33,152 nucleotides of DNA from an uncultured Prevotellaceae bacterium (GCA_902800495.1 CADCET010000032.1:1-33152), one strand, 5' to 3'. Counted from the stretch's first letter, positions 15,711-23,479 are shown. Notes: a model not told the origin generated them from the sequence alone. A program made the numbers and translations.

Positions 15711-16862
15711 ATGAAGAATTGGAATATGAATAATTTTGACGATATTCGTCCCTATTACGACGAAGAAATACCCGCTGCGATGCAGCGCATTGTCGATAGC
15801 AACTTCTTCGGGTTGCTCTGCACCTACGTCTATCCCGGCCACAACCCTGCTGACGTCAGGCAGATGATGCTCTCGTTCAAGACCATCCGCGACTTCCAGC
15901 TTGAAGTCATGCGTTGTGTCAACGAGCAGGTCATCCGGCGTTCTACCACCGAGTTTACCTACGACGGCGTGGAACAGCTCGACCCGCAGAAGAAGTATCT
16001 CTTCGTCAGCAACCACCGTGACATCATGCTCGATGCCTGCCTGCTGCAGTACATCCTCTACAAGAACGGTCACGAGACCACCGAGATAACCTTCGGTGCC
16101 AACCTCATGTCGTCGCCGCTGGTCATCGACATCGGTAAGTGCAACAAGATGTTCCGCGTAGAGCGTGGCGGTACGATGCGCGACTTCTACCTCTCGTCGC
16201 GTCATCTGAGCGACTACATCCGCTATGTGCTCACCCAGAAGGGCCAGAGCCTGTGGATTGCCCAGCGCAATGGCCGTACGAAGGACGGTTGCGACCAGAC
16301 CGACCAGGGTATCATCAAGATGTTCTGCATGAGCTGTCCCGACGACAAGATACGGGCACTCTCCGAACTCCATATCATCCCCGTCTCAGTCAGCTACGAG
16401 TGGGAGTCGTGCGACGTGCTCAAGGCGCTCGAACTGTATGAGTCGCGCTTCAGCCGCTATGTCAAGAAGCCCGGCGAAGACCTGAACAGCATCCTCACGG
16501 GTATTGCCCAGCCTAAGGGGCGCGTCCATTTCTCGTTCTGCCCCCAGGTGACCGAGCAGGACTTGCTGCCCTTCGACGGCCTGACCACCGGCGACTATCA
16601 CCGGGCTGTGGCGCATCTGCTGGACAGCCGTATCAACGCCGCCTACCGTCTGCGTCCTAACAACTACATCGCTCACGACCTGCGCTACGGTCAGCAGCAC
16701 TATGCCGACCGCTATACCACCGAGGAGCGCGACCGCTTCCTGCAGCACATGCTGAAACTGCAGGAGTTTGACATTGCCGAGCCCGACGTCCTGCGCGACA
16801 TCTTCCTCGGTATCTACTCAAACCCTGTGGAGACACAGCAGAAAGCAACGCAAAAAAACTAA
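15711..16862 (+). CDS. Glycerolipid-type acyltransferase (PlsC/GPAT-like)
   Basis: 383 residues from ATG 15711; ATG 15726 (MNNFDDIRPYYDEE) is an alternative. The acyltransferase motif I is VSNHRDIMLDA near residue 100. The later FPEGTR-type block is changed to WIAQRNGRTKDG, as in larger GPAT-like members. It probably attaches an acyl chain to a glycerol phosphate or a similar hydroxyl. It is the second acyltransferase of the operon after the domain fused to the exporter, so the product probably receives or joins two acyl groups. The region around the start is made of GAATTGAAGG-like repeats, making the exact start uncertain. Confidence 0.82.
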   Translation: MKNWNMNNFDDIRPYYDEEIPAAMQRIVDSNFFGLLCTYVYPGHNPADVRQMMLSFKTIRDFQLEVMRCVNEQVIRRSTTEFTYDGVEQLDPQKKYLFVSNHRDIMLDACLLQYILYKNGHETTEITFGANLMSSPLVIDIGKCNKMFRVERGGTMRDFYLSSRHLSDYIRYVLTQKGQSLWIAQRNGRTKDGCDQTDQGIIKMFCMSCPDDKIRALSELHIIPVSVSYEWESCDVLKALELYESRFSRYVKKPGEDLNSILTGIAQPKGRVHFSFCPQVTEQDLLPFDGLTTGDYHRAVAHLLDSRINAAYRLRPNNYIAHDLRYGQQHYADRYTTEERDRFLQHMLKLQEFDIAEPDVLRDIFLGIYSNPVETQQKATQKN

Positions 16863-16869
16863 AAGTATT

Positions 16870-17748
16870 ATGGGATTTTTTAGTACGTTATTCGGCGGCA
16901 GACAGTTGTCGCCAGAGGAGGAGAAGCAAGAGCAGGAGGCTAAGAAGTTCGATCTGCTGAAGTATGACGGTGTGAAGGCCATGAAGATGGGACAGGCAGA
17001 TTATGCCGTGCGCTGTTTCACGGAGGCTCTGAAGGTACACGACGACTTGGAGGTACACGACTACCTGTCGCAGGTGCTGTTGCGGCAGGGCAATCTCGAT
17101 GCTGCCATGAACGAACTGAGGACGTTAGGCGATGCCGAACCTGAGAATGCTCAGATACAGATACGGATGGCGCAGGTGGCCTATATGCAGGAAGACTACG
17201 CGACGATGGAGACTGTCTGCCAGCAGGCGACGACGCTGGAACCTGAGAACGCCGAGCCTTATTTCCTTCATGCCCAGGCCATGAAAGGACAGCAGAATCC
17301 CGTCGGTGCCATCGCCATGCTGACCAAGGCCATCAGTCTGAAGGAGGACTATGCCGAGGCTTACCTCCTGCGTGGGCAGACGCTGCTCGTGATGGGTGAC
17401 GCGGCGAGTGCCGAGACCGATGCCGACTGGCTGTTGGAGCATGTCGGCGACCATGAGGATGTGCTGCTGCTGAAAGCCCGTGTCGAGACGGCGAAAGGTC
17501 AGGCTCAGGAAGCCATACGCGTCTACGACAAGGTGATAGAGGTGAACCCCTTCCAGATTGACGCCTTCCGCGAACGTGGCCGACTACGCCTGAACTTGGG
17601 CGACAAGGCCGGTGCCGAGCAGGATATGCAGACGGTGCTGGAGCTTGACCCGCAACAGTTGGCTAACGTCAGTGGCGAATATTCCGCCGAGGGCATAGAG
17701 CAGCGAGTGAAGCAAGCCTATTCGGCTGTCAACCCCTTGGGACTGTAA
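16870..17748 (+). CDS. Tetratricopeptide repeat protein
   Basis: 292 residues from ATG 16870; the frame is open further upstream, but that part overlaps the acyltransferase gene. The N-terminus MGFFSTLFGG is short and hydrophobic, possibly a membrane-contact motif rather than a signal peptide. At least six TPR-like units follow (for example AMKMGQADYAVRCFTEAL, AIAMLTKAISLKEDYAEAY and AIRVYDKVIEVNPFQIDAF). It lies 7 nt after the acyltransferase gene and is the last gene of the operon before the Phe/Tyr promoter. TPR proteins scaffold other proteins; which partner is used here cannot be seen, and it may be unrelated to the lipid pathway. Confidence 0.85.
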   Translation: MGFFSTLFGGRQLSPEEEKQEQEAKKFDLLKYDGVKAMKMGQADYAVRCFTEALKVHDDLEVHDYLSQVLLRQGNLDAAMNELRTLGDAEPENAQIQIRMAQVAYMQEDYATMETVCQQATTLEPENAEPYFLHAQAMKGQQNPVGAIAMLTKAISLKEDYAEAYLLRGQTLLVMGDAASAETDADWLLEHVGDHEDVLLLKARVETAKGQAQEAIRVYDKVIEVNPFQIDAFRERGRLRLNLGDKAGAEQDMQTVLELDPQQLANVSGEYSAEGIEQRVKQAYSAVNPLGL

Positions 17749-17829
17749 CAAGTCTGAACGGCCGCTACGTTTTTCTGTAAGGCCTTTGTGATAAAAATAC
17801 ACTACAAACGGAAAATTTCTTGCAAAATA

Positions 17830-17861
17830 TTTGCGAGAATCAGGAAAAAGTTATACTTTTG
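17830..17861 (+). promoter_or_regulatory. Promoter of the Phe/Tyr biosynthesis operon
   Basis: TTTG at 17830-17833 and TACTTTTG at 17854-17861, spaced 20 nt, match the Bacteroidetes consensus exactly. The predicted start is near 17868, about 22 nt before the leader-peptide ATG. Confidence 0.75.
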
Positions 17862-17889
17862 CAGCCGAATCAATAAAATAGTAGACAAA

Positions 17890-17967
17890 ATGTTGAACCA
17901 TAACGCTTATTTTTACGGCTATTACTTTTACTTTGCAAGCAATTGTGAAGCGGGTCGTTGCGTATAA
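17890..17967 (+). CDS. Tyr/Phe-rich leader peptide (pheL-like)
   Basis: A 25-codon frame, ATG 17890 to TAA 17965-17967, encoding a peptide whose middle reads AYFYGYYFYF. Eight of those ten residues are Tyr or Phe (five Tyr, three Phe). It lies between the operon promoter and a terminator hairpin, directly upstream of prephenate dehydratase. A ribosome short of charged tRNA-Tyr or tRNA-Phe would stall at 17908-17934, leaving the following segment free. This is the classic design of amino-acid attenuation. The segment encoding Cys-Glu-Ala-Gly near the end is the antiterminator strand itself. Confidence 0.88.
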   Translation: MLNHNAYFYGYYFYFASNCEAGRCV

Positions 17968-18009
17968 AGTTCAATGATAAGAAATAGAAAAAATCCAACC
18001 CCGCTTCAC
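17945..18009 (+). promoter_or_regulatory. Antiterminator of the Phe/Tyr attenuator
   Basis: GTGAAGCGGG at 17945-17954, inside the leader peptide frame, is perfectly complementary to CCCGCTTCAC at 18000-18009. That second segment is also the 5' arm of the terminator, so the two structures exclude each other. A ribosome that finishes the leader peptide would cover the first segment and favour termination. Confidence 0.85.
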
Positions 18010-18030
18010 ATACGTGAAAGTGGGGTTTTT
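17997..18030 (+). terminator. Attenuator terminator before prephenate dehydratase
   Basis: 5' arm 17997-18009 (AACCCCGCTTCAC) pairs with 18014-18027 (GTGAAAGTGGGGTT) with one bulge and a 4-nt loop, followed by a run of T to 18030. It lies 15 nt upstream of ATG 18046. Confidence 0.88.
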
Positions 18031-18045
18031 AATTGAAGAAGGCAA

Positions 18046-18888
18046 ATGAAGAGAATAGCGATACAGGGACTGATAGGGTCGTTCCACGACATTGCCGCCC
18101 ACCTCTACTTCGAGGGTGAGCAGATACAGCTCATCTGTTGCTCAACGTTCGAGGAGGTTTTTGCTACTATCAAGCAGGACCCGACGGCCATCGGAATGCT
18201 GGCGATAGAAAACACCATTGCGGGCTCGTTGCTGCATAACTATGAACTGTTGCGCGACTCGGGCACCACCATCGTCGGCGAGCATAAGCTGCATATCACC
18301 CACAGTATATGCTGTCTGCCTGACGATGACTGGGACACCATCCAGGAGGTACACTCTCACCCCGTGGCACTCATGCAGTGCCGGCAGTTCCTGGCCCAGC
18401 ACCCGCAAATGAAGAATGTGGAGGCTGAGGACACGGCAGGTTCGGCCAAGATGATCAGCGAGGAACAGCGCCATGGATGGGCGGCCATCTGCCACGCTGA
18501 GGCCGCACGGCTCTATGGCCTGAAGGTGCTGGAAGACCACATCGAGGACAACAAGCATAACTTCACCCGATTCCTCGTGGTGTCGAATCCCAACAAGGCT
18601 GATATGCTACGCCCGCTGACGAAGGCCGACAAGGCGAGCATCGTCTTCTCGCTGCCTCACGAACAGGGTAGTCTGGCTCACGTGCTGGCTATTCTCTCGT
18701 TCTATCACATCAACCTGACGAAGATTCAATCGTTGCCCATCATCGGGCGCGAATGGGAGTACCTCTTCTATGTCGACGTGATGTACGACGACCTGACGCG
18801 CTATCGCCAGTCGATAGACGCCATTATCCCACTGACCAAAGACTTGAAAATATTAGGAGAATACAAAGATGGAAAGCAAACGAATTGA
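18046..18888 (+). CDS. pheA: Prephenate dehydratase with ACT domain
   Basis: 280 residues. The catalytic PDT domain is shown by IAIQGLIGSFHDIAA, AIENTIAGSLLHNYELL, and the conserved NFTRFLVV motif; the ACT regulatory domain follows from about residue 195 (SIVFSLPHEQGSLAHVLAIL, with QSLPIIGREWEYLFYVDV in the Phe-binding region). It converts prephenate to phenylpyruvate and is probably feedback-inhibited by phenylalanine. No chorismate mutase domain is attached; that activity is on the DAHP synthase fusion downstream. The gene is first behind the attenuator, and its end overlaps the aminotransferase gene by 20 nt. Confidence 0.95.
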   Translation: MKRIAIQGLIGSFHDIAAHLYFEGEQIQLICCSTFEEVFATIKQDPTAIGMLAIENTIAGSLLHNYELLRDSGTTIVGEHKLHITHSICCLPDDDWDTIQEVHSHPVALMQCRQFLAQHPQMKNVEAEDTAGSAKMISEEQRHGWAAICHAEAARLYGLKVLEDHIEDNKHNFTRFLVVSNPNKADMLRPLTKADKASIVFSLPHEQGSLAHVLAILSFYHINLTKIQSLPIIGREWEYLFYVDVMYDDLTRYRQSIDAIIPLTKDLKILGEYKDGKQTN

Positions 18889-20056
18889 ACCTGCCGACAG
18901 ACTTTCATCGGTACAGGAATACTATTTCAGCCGCAAACTGAAGGAGGTGGCTCAACTCAATGCCGAAGGCAAGGACATCATCAGCCTGGCTATCGGCAGT
19001 CCCGATATGCCACCTTCGGAGCAGACGATAGAGAAACTCTGCGAGGTGGCTCACAATCCGACGGCTCACGGCTATCAGCCCACACAGGGAACGCCAGAGC
19101 TGCGTCAGGCCATGACCGACTTCTACAAACGCTGGTACGACGTAGACCTCGACCCAAAGTCGGAGATTCTGCCGCTGATAGGCTCTAAGGAAGGCATCCT
19201 GCATGTCACGCTGGCCTTTGTCAACCCCGGCGACAACGTGCTGGTGCCTGACCCTGGCTATCCTACGTACACCTCGCTCAGCAAGATCCTCGGAGCTGTG
19301 CCGGTGACCTACGCACTGGAGGAACATAACGGCTGGCAGCCCGACTTCGGTCAGCTTGAGCAGATAGTGAAGTATGCTTCAAAGCCGTGCCGCCTCCTTT
19401 GGGTCAACTATCCCCACATGCCCACTGGAGCTCCCGCCCGTATGGAAACCTACGAGCAGCTGGTGCAGTTTGCCTTGAAGCATGGGCTGGTCATCGTCAA
19501 CGACAACCCCTACAGCTTCATCCTCAACAGAGAACGGCCGATGAGCATCCTTCAGGTGCCCGGTGCCAAGGAGTGCTGTATAGAACTGAACTCCATGTCG
19601 AAGAGTCACAACATGCCCGGCTGGCGTGTCGGCCTCTGTGCCTCGAACCCGCAGTTCATACAGTGGATTCTGAAGGTGCAGTCGAACATCGAGAGCGGCA
19701 CGTTCCGTGGCATACAGCTCGCGGCTGCCGAAGCTTATAGGAACGACGAGGCCTGGCATCAGCAGTTCAACGTCGATACCTACGCCCGTCGCCGCCAGTA
19801 CGCCGAGCAGATTATGGACGTGCTGGGCTGTACCTACGACCCGCAACAAGTGGGTATGTTCCTCTGGGGACGTATCCCTGACAGCATCAAGAATGTGGAG
19901 GACTTGACGGAGCGCGTGCTCCACGAGGCTCGTGTCTTCATCACACCAGGCTTCATCTTTGGCCGCAATGGCGAGCGCTACATCCGCATCTCGCTGTGTG
20001 CAAAGGAAGAGAAAATCCGGCAGGCTCTAAGGAGAATAAGTGAAGTGATTGGGTGA
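18869..20056 (+). CDS. PLP-dependent class I/II aminotransferase (aromatic/aspartate type)
   Basis: 395 residues of fold type I. The PLP-lysine is in SMSKSHNMPGWRVG, with PDPGYPTY and NDNPYSFI as cofactor-site landmarks and the terminal ITPGFIFGRNGERYIRISL carrying the carboxylate-binding Arg. Its place between prephenate dehydratase and DAHP synthase makes it the likely enzyme that transaminates phenylpyruvate and hydroxyphenylpyruvate to Phe and Tyr; LL-diaminopimelate aminotransferase-like proteins share this fold, so specificity is inferred from context. Start ATG 18869 overlaps pheA by 20 nt, implying coupled translation. Confidence 0.92.
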   Translation: MESKRIEPADRLSSVQEYYFSRKLKEVAQLNAEGKDIISLAIGSPDMPPSEQTIEKLCEVAHNPTAHGYQPTQGTPELRQAMTDFYKRWYDVDLDPKSEILPLIGSKEGILHVTLAFVNPGDNVLVPDPGYPTYTSLSKILGAVPVTYALEEHNGWQPDFGQLEQIVKYASKPCRLLWVNYPHMPTGAPARMETYEQLVQFALKHGLVIVNDNPYSFILNRERPMSILQVPGAKECCIELNSMSKSHNMPGWRVGLCASNPQFIQWILKVQSNIESGTFRGIQLAAAEAYRNDEAWHQQFNVDTYARRRQYAEQIMDVLGCTYDPQQVGMFLWGRIPDSIKNVEDLTERVLHEARVFITPGFIFGRNGERYIRISLCAKEEKIRQALRRISEVIG

Positions 20057-20064
20057 TATTTTGT

Positions 20065-20128
20065 CTAAGGAATCAAGGAACCAAGGAATACACTCGCGTA
20101 GAAAATCCTAAGTTCCTTAATTCCTTAG
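20065..20128 (+). repeat. Palindromic AAGGAATC element, copy 1
   Basis: Begins CTAAGGAATCAAGGAA and ends TTCCTTAATTCCTTAG, so the two ends pair as an imperfect hairpin. It starts 9 nt after the aminotransferase stop. A second copy with nearly the same ends lies at 20479-20540, on the other side of the GxxExxY gene. Confidence 0.82.
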
Positions 20129-20160
20129 AAAAAAAGACAAATAAGAAAAATATCAGAGAT

Positions 20161-20475
20161 ATGGATAGAGAATACACATATAAGGTCTTAGGTTGTGTTT
20201 ATGAAGTATATAAACAATTAGGACCTGGCTTGCTGGAGAGTATCTATGAGCAAGCTATGATAAAAGAACTGTCTTTACAGGGATTTGAGGTAAAAAACCA
20301 AGTTCAGGTTCCTGAGTTAAAGTCTGTTGTCGAATACCGTAAATTGTTTGAGAAACAGTTATTGACATATCTGAGACTGATGAATTGTGAATTGGGTTAT
20401 GTGATTAATTTCAACACGGACAACATTAAATGCGATATATATCCTGTTTATAACAATCGTTATATTCCTTTATGA
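20161..20475 (+). CDS. GxxExxY family protein, internally shortened (PD-(D/E)XK-like)
   Basis: 104 residues from ATG 20161. The name-giving motif is GPGLLESIYEQAM, and the second half keeps ELKSV, QLLTYLRLMN and GYVINF, all typical of the family. Full members average around 120-130 residues; the stretch that normally lies between the VQVP-like strand and the ElK motif, with the YkG...RaDlvv residues, seems missing here. If the fold is a PD-(D/E)XK nuclease as proposed, one catalytic Asp is lost, so this copy is likely inactive. The gene is AT-rich compared with its neighbours, interrupts a biosynthetic operon and is flanked on both sides by palindromic repeats, all signs of insertion. Confidence 0.85.
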   Translation: MDREYTYKVLGCVYEVYKQLGPGLLESIYEQAMIKELSLQGFEVKNQVQVPELKSVVEYRKLFEKQLLTYLRLMNCELGYVINFNTDNIKCDIYPVYNNRYIPL

Positions 20476-20478
20476 TGT

Positions 20479-20540
20479 CTAAGGAATCAGGGAATCAAGG
20501 AAGGCTATCGCCATAATTCCTAAATTCCTAAATTCCTTAG
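20479..20540 (+). repeat. Palindromic AAGGAATC element, copy 2
   Basis: Begins CTAAGGAATCAGGGAATC and ends AAATTCCTTAG, again pairing end to end. It shares both termini with copy 1 at 20065-20128 in the same orientation. It follows the GxxExxY stop by 3 nt. Confidence 0.82.
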
Positions 20541-20572
20541 AAATAATAAGAATAGAATAAATAAATTAGAAT

Positions 20573-21637
20573 ATGGAACTGGAATTAGAGAAACTGAATC
20601 TTCCGAGTGACAACGAACGCCCGTTCGTCATTGCCGGACCCTGTTCGGCAGAGACTGAGGAGCAAGTGATGGATACCGCCCGACAGCTGGCCATGAAAGG
20701 CTGTCACAACTTCCGCGCCGGCGTGTGGAAACCTCGTACCAAACCTGGTGGCTTCGAAGGCCATGGCGAAAAAGCACTGCCCTGGATGAAGCGGGTGAAG
20801 GACGAGACTCACATGCTCATCTCCACCGAGGTGGCTACACCCGAGCACGTGGAATTGGCACTGAAGTACGGCATGGACATCCTGTGGATTGGTGCCCGCA
20901 CCACGGCTAACCCCTTTGCCATGCAGGCACTGGCCGACGCACTGAAGGGCGTCGACATTCCCGTCTTCGTGAAAAACCCCGTCAACCCCGACCTGGAGTT
21001 GTGGATAGGCGCTATGGAGCGTCTGAACCAGGCGGGCATCAAGCGCTTAGGAGCCATCCACCGAGGCTTCTCCAGCTTCGAGCAGAAAATCTACCGTAAT
21101 GCACCGATGTGGCAGATTCCCATCGAACTGCACCGTCGCATACCCGATCTGCCCATCATCTGCGACCCCTCGCACATCGGCGGCCGGCGTGAACTCATAG
21201 CACCGCTCTGTCAGCAGGCCATGGACCTGGGCTTCGATGGTCTGATAGTAGAGAGCCACTGCGAACCCGACAAGGCATGGAGCGACGCCAAACAGCAGGT
21301 GACACCCGACGTGCTCGACTATATCCTCGGCCTCCTCATCATCCGCGATGAACATGTGTCTACAGAAGGCATCACCCAGCTGCGTAAACAGATTGACGAA
21401 CTCGACAACCAGCTGATGGAACTGCTGGCCAAGCGTATGGGCGTCTGCCGCGAGATAGGCTACTATAAGAAGGATCATAATATGACCGTGCTGCAGGCAT
21501 CGCGCTACAACGAGATTCTCGAGAAGCGTGGCGTGCAGGGCTCGCTCACAGGTATGTCGCCCGAGTTCGTCGCCAAGGTCTTCGAGAGCATCCACGAAGA
21601 GAGTGTACGTCAGCAAATAGAAATTATCAATAAGTAA
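20573..21637 (+). CDS. Bifunctional DAHP synthase / chorismate mutase
   Basis: 354 residues. The N-terminal 255 residues are a type I-beta (KdsA-like) 3-deoxy-7-phosphoheptulonate synthase: FVIAGPCSAE, FRAGVWKPRTKPGGFEG, WIGARTTANPF, FVKNPVNPD, ICDPSHIGGRRE and the metal-site VESHCEPDKAWSDAKQQ. The C-terminal part (from about 265, LRKQIDELDNQLMELLAKRMGVCREIGYYK) is an AroQ chorismate mutase. It starts the shikimate pathway and also converts chorismate to prephenate for its two operon partners, a fusion common in Bacteroidetes in which the mutase domain mediates allosteric control. No promoter is seen just upstream, so expression depends on the attenuated promoter. Confidence 0.95.
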   Translation: MELELEKLNLPSDNERPFVIAGPCSAETEEQVMDTARQLAMKGCHNFRAGVWKPRTKPGGFEGHGEKALPWMKRVKDETHMLISTEVATPEHVELALKYGMDILWIGARTTANPFAMQALADALKGVDIPVFVKNPVNPDLELWIGAMERLNQAGIKRLGAIHRGFSSFEQKIYRNAPMWQIPIELHRRIPDLPIICDPSHIGGRRELIAPLCQQAMDLGFDGLIVESHCEPDKAWSDAKQQVTPDVLDYILGLLIIRDEHVSTEGITQLRKQIDELDNQLMELLAKRMGVCREIGYYKKDHNMTVLQASRYNEILEKRGVQGSLTGMSPEFVAKVFESIHEESVRQQIEIINK

Positions 21638-21638
21638 T

Positions 21639-22433
21639 ATGAAAATATTAGTTATGGGCGCAGGCAAGATGGGAAGCTTCTTCATCGACCTGCTGAGTTT
21701 CGACCACGAGGTAGCCGTCTTCGAGCGCGACCCCAAGCGCATGCGGTTCACCTACAACTGCCAACGATTCACCACGTTCGAGGAGATTCAGGAGTTCCGT
21801 CCTGAACTGCTCATCAACGCCGTCACGCTGAAATACACTATTCCCGTGTTCAAGGAGGTCATTCCCTACCTGCCGAAGGAGTGCATCATCAGCGACATCG
21901 CCTCGGTGAAGACCGACCTGAAGGAGTTCTACGAGCAGACGGGTATGCGTTACGTCTCTACGCACCCGATGTTCGGCCCCACCTTCGCCAACCTGCAGCA
22001 GCTCTCCGAGGAGAACGCCATCATCATCAGCGAGGGCGACTACATGGGCCGCATCTTCTTCAAGGACCTCTACCAGAAGCTGGGCCTGAACATCTACGAG
22101 TACACCTTCGAGGAGCACGACCGTACGGTGGCCTACTCGTTGTCTATTCCTTTCGTCTCGACCTTCGTCTTCGCCGCCGTCATGAAGCATCAGGACGCGC
22201 CGGGCACCACCTTCAAGCGCCACATGCGCATTGCCAAGGGCGTGCTCAACGAGGACGACTACCTGCTCCAGGAAATCCTGTTCAACCCCTACACCCACGA
22301 CCAGGTCTCGCAGATTCGCACCGAGCTGAAGGAACTGTTGGAAATCATCGACAACAAGGATGCCGACGGCATGAAGGGCTACCTCACGAAGATTCGAAAC
22401 AACGTCAAGCGCGACATCGAGATCAAACAGTAA
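21639..22433 (+). CDS. tyrA: Prephenate dehydrogenase
   Basis: 264 residues. The N-terminal Rossmann motif is MKILVMGAGKMGSFF, followed by VFERD, which ends in the acidic residue typical of NAD-binding forms; the substrate-site motif is STHPMFGPT. It lacks an ACT or chorismate mutase domain, leaving regulation to the attenuator and to the DAHP synthase fusion. It makes 4-hydroxyphenylpyruvate for tyrosine. It begins 1 nt after the upstream stop and is the last gene of the operon, ending 12 nt before the convergent WYL regulator gene. Confidence 0.93.
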   Translation: MKILVMGAGKMGSFFIDLLSFDHEVAVFERDPKRMRFTYNCQRFTTFEEIQEFRPELLINAVTLKYTIPVFKEVIPYLPKECIISDIASVKTDLKEFYEQTGMRYVSTHPMFGPTFANLQQLSEENAIIISEGDYMGRIFFKDLYQKLGLNIYEYTFEEHDRTVAYSLSIPFVSTFVFAAVMKHQDAPGTTFKRHMRIAKGVLNEDDYLLQEILFNPYTHDQVSQIRTELKELLEIIDNKDADGMKGYLTKIRNNVKRDIEIKQ

Positions 22434-22445
22434 ACAGCTGTTCTC

Positions 22446-23393
22446 CTAATACAGCGCCGCCATCTCCTTGATGCGGCGCTTTATTTCTGCCCTCACGTAG
22501 TCTGGAGAGAGCAATTCCACCTCACCGCCCATCGCGAGAATCTGCTGGACAAAATCGTAGGTGGGAGCCACGCGGACTTCGAACACGGAGTAGTCGCTAT
22601 GCCTCTCCAGCTCGCGCTGTGAGTGGTGGAGTGGGAGAGAGCGCAGGTACTGGCGGCGATGGTTCACATCGCTGACTTTCAGTCGTATGCGTTCAACGTC
22701 GTATTCCTCTGGTTCCACGATGATACCAAAGGCATCAGCGAAGTATGACTCCACGGAGAACTGACGTGGCATCTTGAACGTCTCTTCCGTCGCCACAAGA
22801 TGCTGGATGCGGTCGAGCGCATAGCGGCGAATCTGTCCTTGGTTCGTCAGTTCGCTGGGCTCCTCGCCCTCTGGCTCATTCTCCATGATGCCGATGACAT
22901 ACCACCGTTGACGGAACACCCGGACGCAATACGGCTCCAACAGCACCTCGCGCGGCTCATCATCATAGTAGTCCTGATACTCCACTCTGACAACGTGGTT
23001 CCCCTTCATGGCGTTCAGAATGGACAGCAGCCACTGGTTGCCAGACGGAATGTCTTCATACATCACCCGTTCGCGCAGTCCCCGACTGTCCTGCAAGAGC
23101 CCATTCACGGCGAAGGCCGACAGTAGCCAGTCCTTCACCGTGTCTTTGGCCAACCAATCGCGGTTCACTATTTGATACCGATACCCATTACGCGCATTCG
23201 ACGAAATCTCTATGCCAAATGTATCTTCGATGGCTCTGAGACAATCTTGAAACGTCCGCTTGGGCAGCGACGTTTGCTGGGAGTTCAGCGTCGTCCGCTC
23301 CCATTCCTCGGCAAACTCCTTGTACGTCAATCCCTTTGGATTCTGGTACAGTTCGCTCAGTATCCATATATGTCTGCGCAAATAATCCTTCAT
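22446..23393 (-). CDS. WYL-domain transcriptional regulator
   Basis: 315 residues. An N-terminal winged-helix region (LRRHIWILSELYQNPKGLTYKEFAEEW with PKRTFQDCLRAIEDTFGI) is followed by a WYL domain with VRVEYQDYYDDEPREVLLEPY and FRQRWYVIGI, then a WCX-like C-terminal extension (YDFVQQILAMGGEVELLSP). WYL proteins sense a ligand, perhaps nucleic acid, and often regulate defence or DNA-repair genes. Here it borders the accessory block 23480-27719, whose regulation is a possible target. The start ATG 23393 lies 4 nt after a TACCTTTG box, so the mRNA may be leaderless. Confidence 0.92.
   Translation of the reverse strand: MKDYLRRHIWILSELYQNPKGLTYKEFAEEWERTTLNSQQTSLPKRTFQDCLRAIEDTFGIEISSNARNGYRYQIVNRDWLAKDTVKDWLLSAFAVNGLLQDSRGLRERVMYEDIPSGNQWLLSILNAMKGNHVVRVEYQDYYDDEPREVLLEPYCVRVFRQRWYVIGIMENEPEGEEPSELTNQGQIRRYALDRIQHLVATEETFKMPRQFSVESYFADAFGIIVEPEEYDVERIRLKVSDVNHRRQYLRSLPLHHSQRELERHSDYSVFEVRVAPTYDFVQQILAMGGEVELLSPDYVRAEIKRRIKEMAALY
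22453..22486 (+). terminator. Terminator of the Phe/Tyr operon, inside the 3' end of the convergent gene
   Basis: AGCGCCGC (22453-22460) pairs with GCGGCGCT (22473-22480) around a 12-nt loop, followed by TTATTT. The stem lies in the last codons of the WYL regulator, which is read from the other strand. Confidence 0.65.
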
Positions 23394-23397
23394 GCTG

Positions 23398-23405
23398 CAA
23401 AGGTA
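23398..23405 (-). promoter_or_regulatory. -7 box directly ahead of the WYL gene
   Basis: TACCTTTG on the minus strand, four bases before ATG 23393. No good TTTG -33 element is seen at the expected distance. With a usual start point the transcript would begin at the start codon. Confidence 0.45.
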
Positions 23406-23479
23406 CGATTTTTATTTCGTTCTTCGTATATCTTTATCGCTTTTTAAATCTCCTTCTTCGCTAATGTGCGCTTTTTTGT

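Noticed and set aside
16768-16869. Upstream extension of the TPR gene
   Set aside because: It lies entirely within the acyltransferase gene in another frame; ATG 16870 is well placed.
20053-20160. Upstream extension of the GxxExxY frame
   Set aside because: It reads through the palindromic repeat and the aminotransferase stop; ATG 20161 gives the typical family N-terminus.
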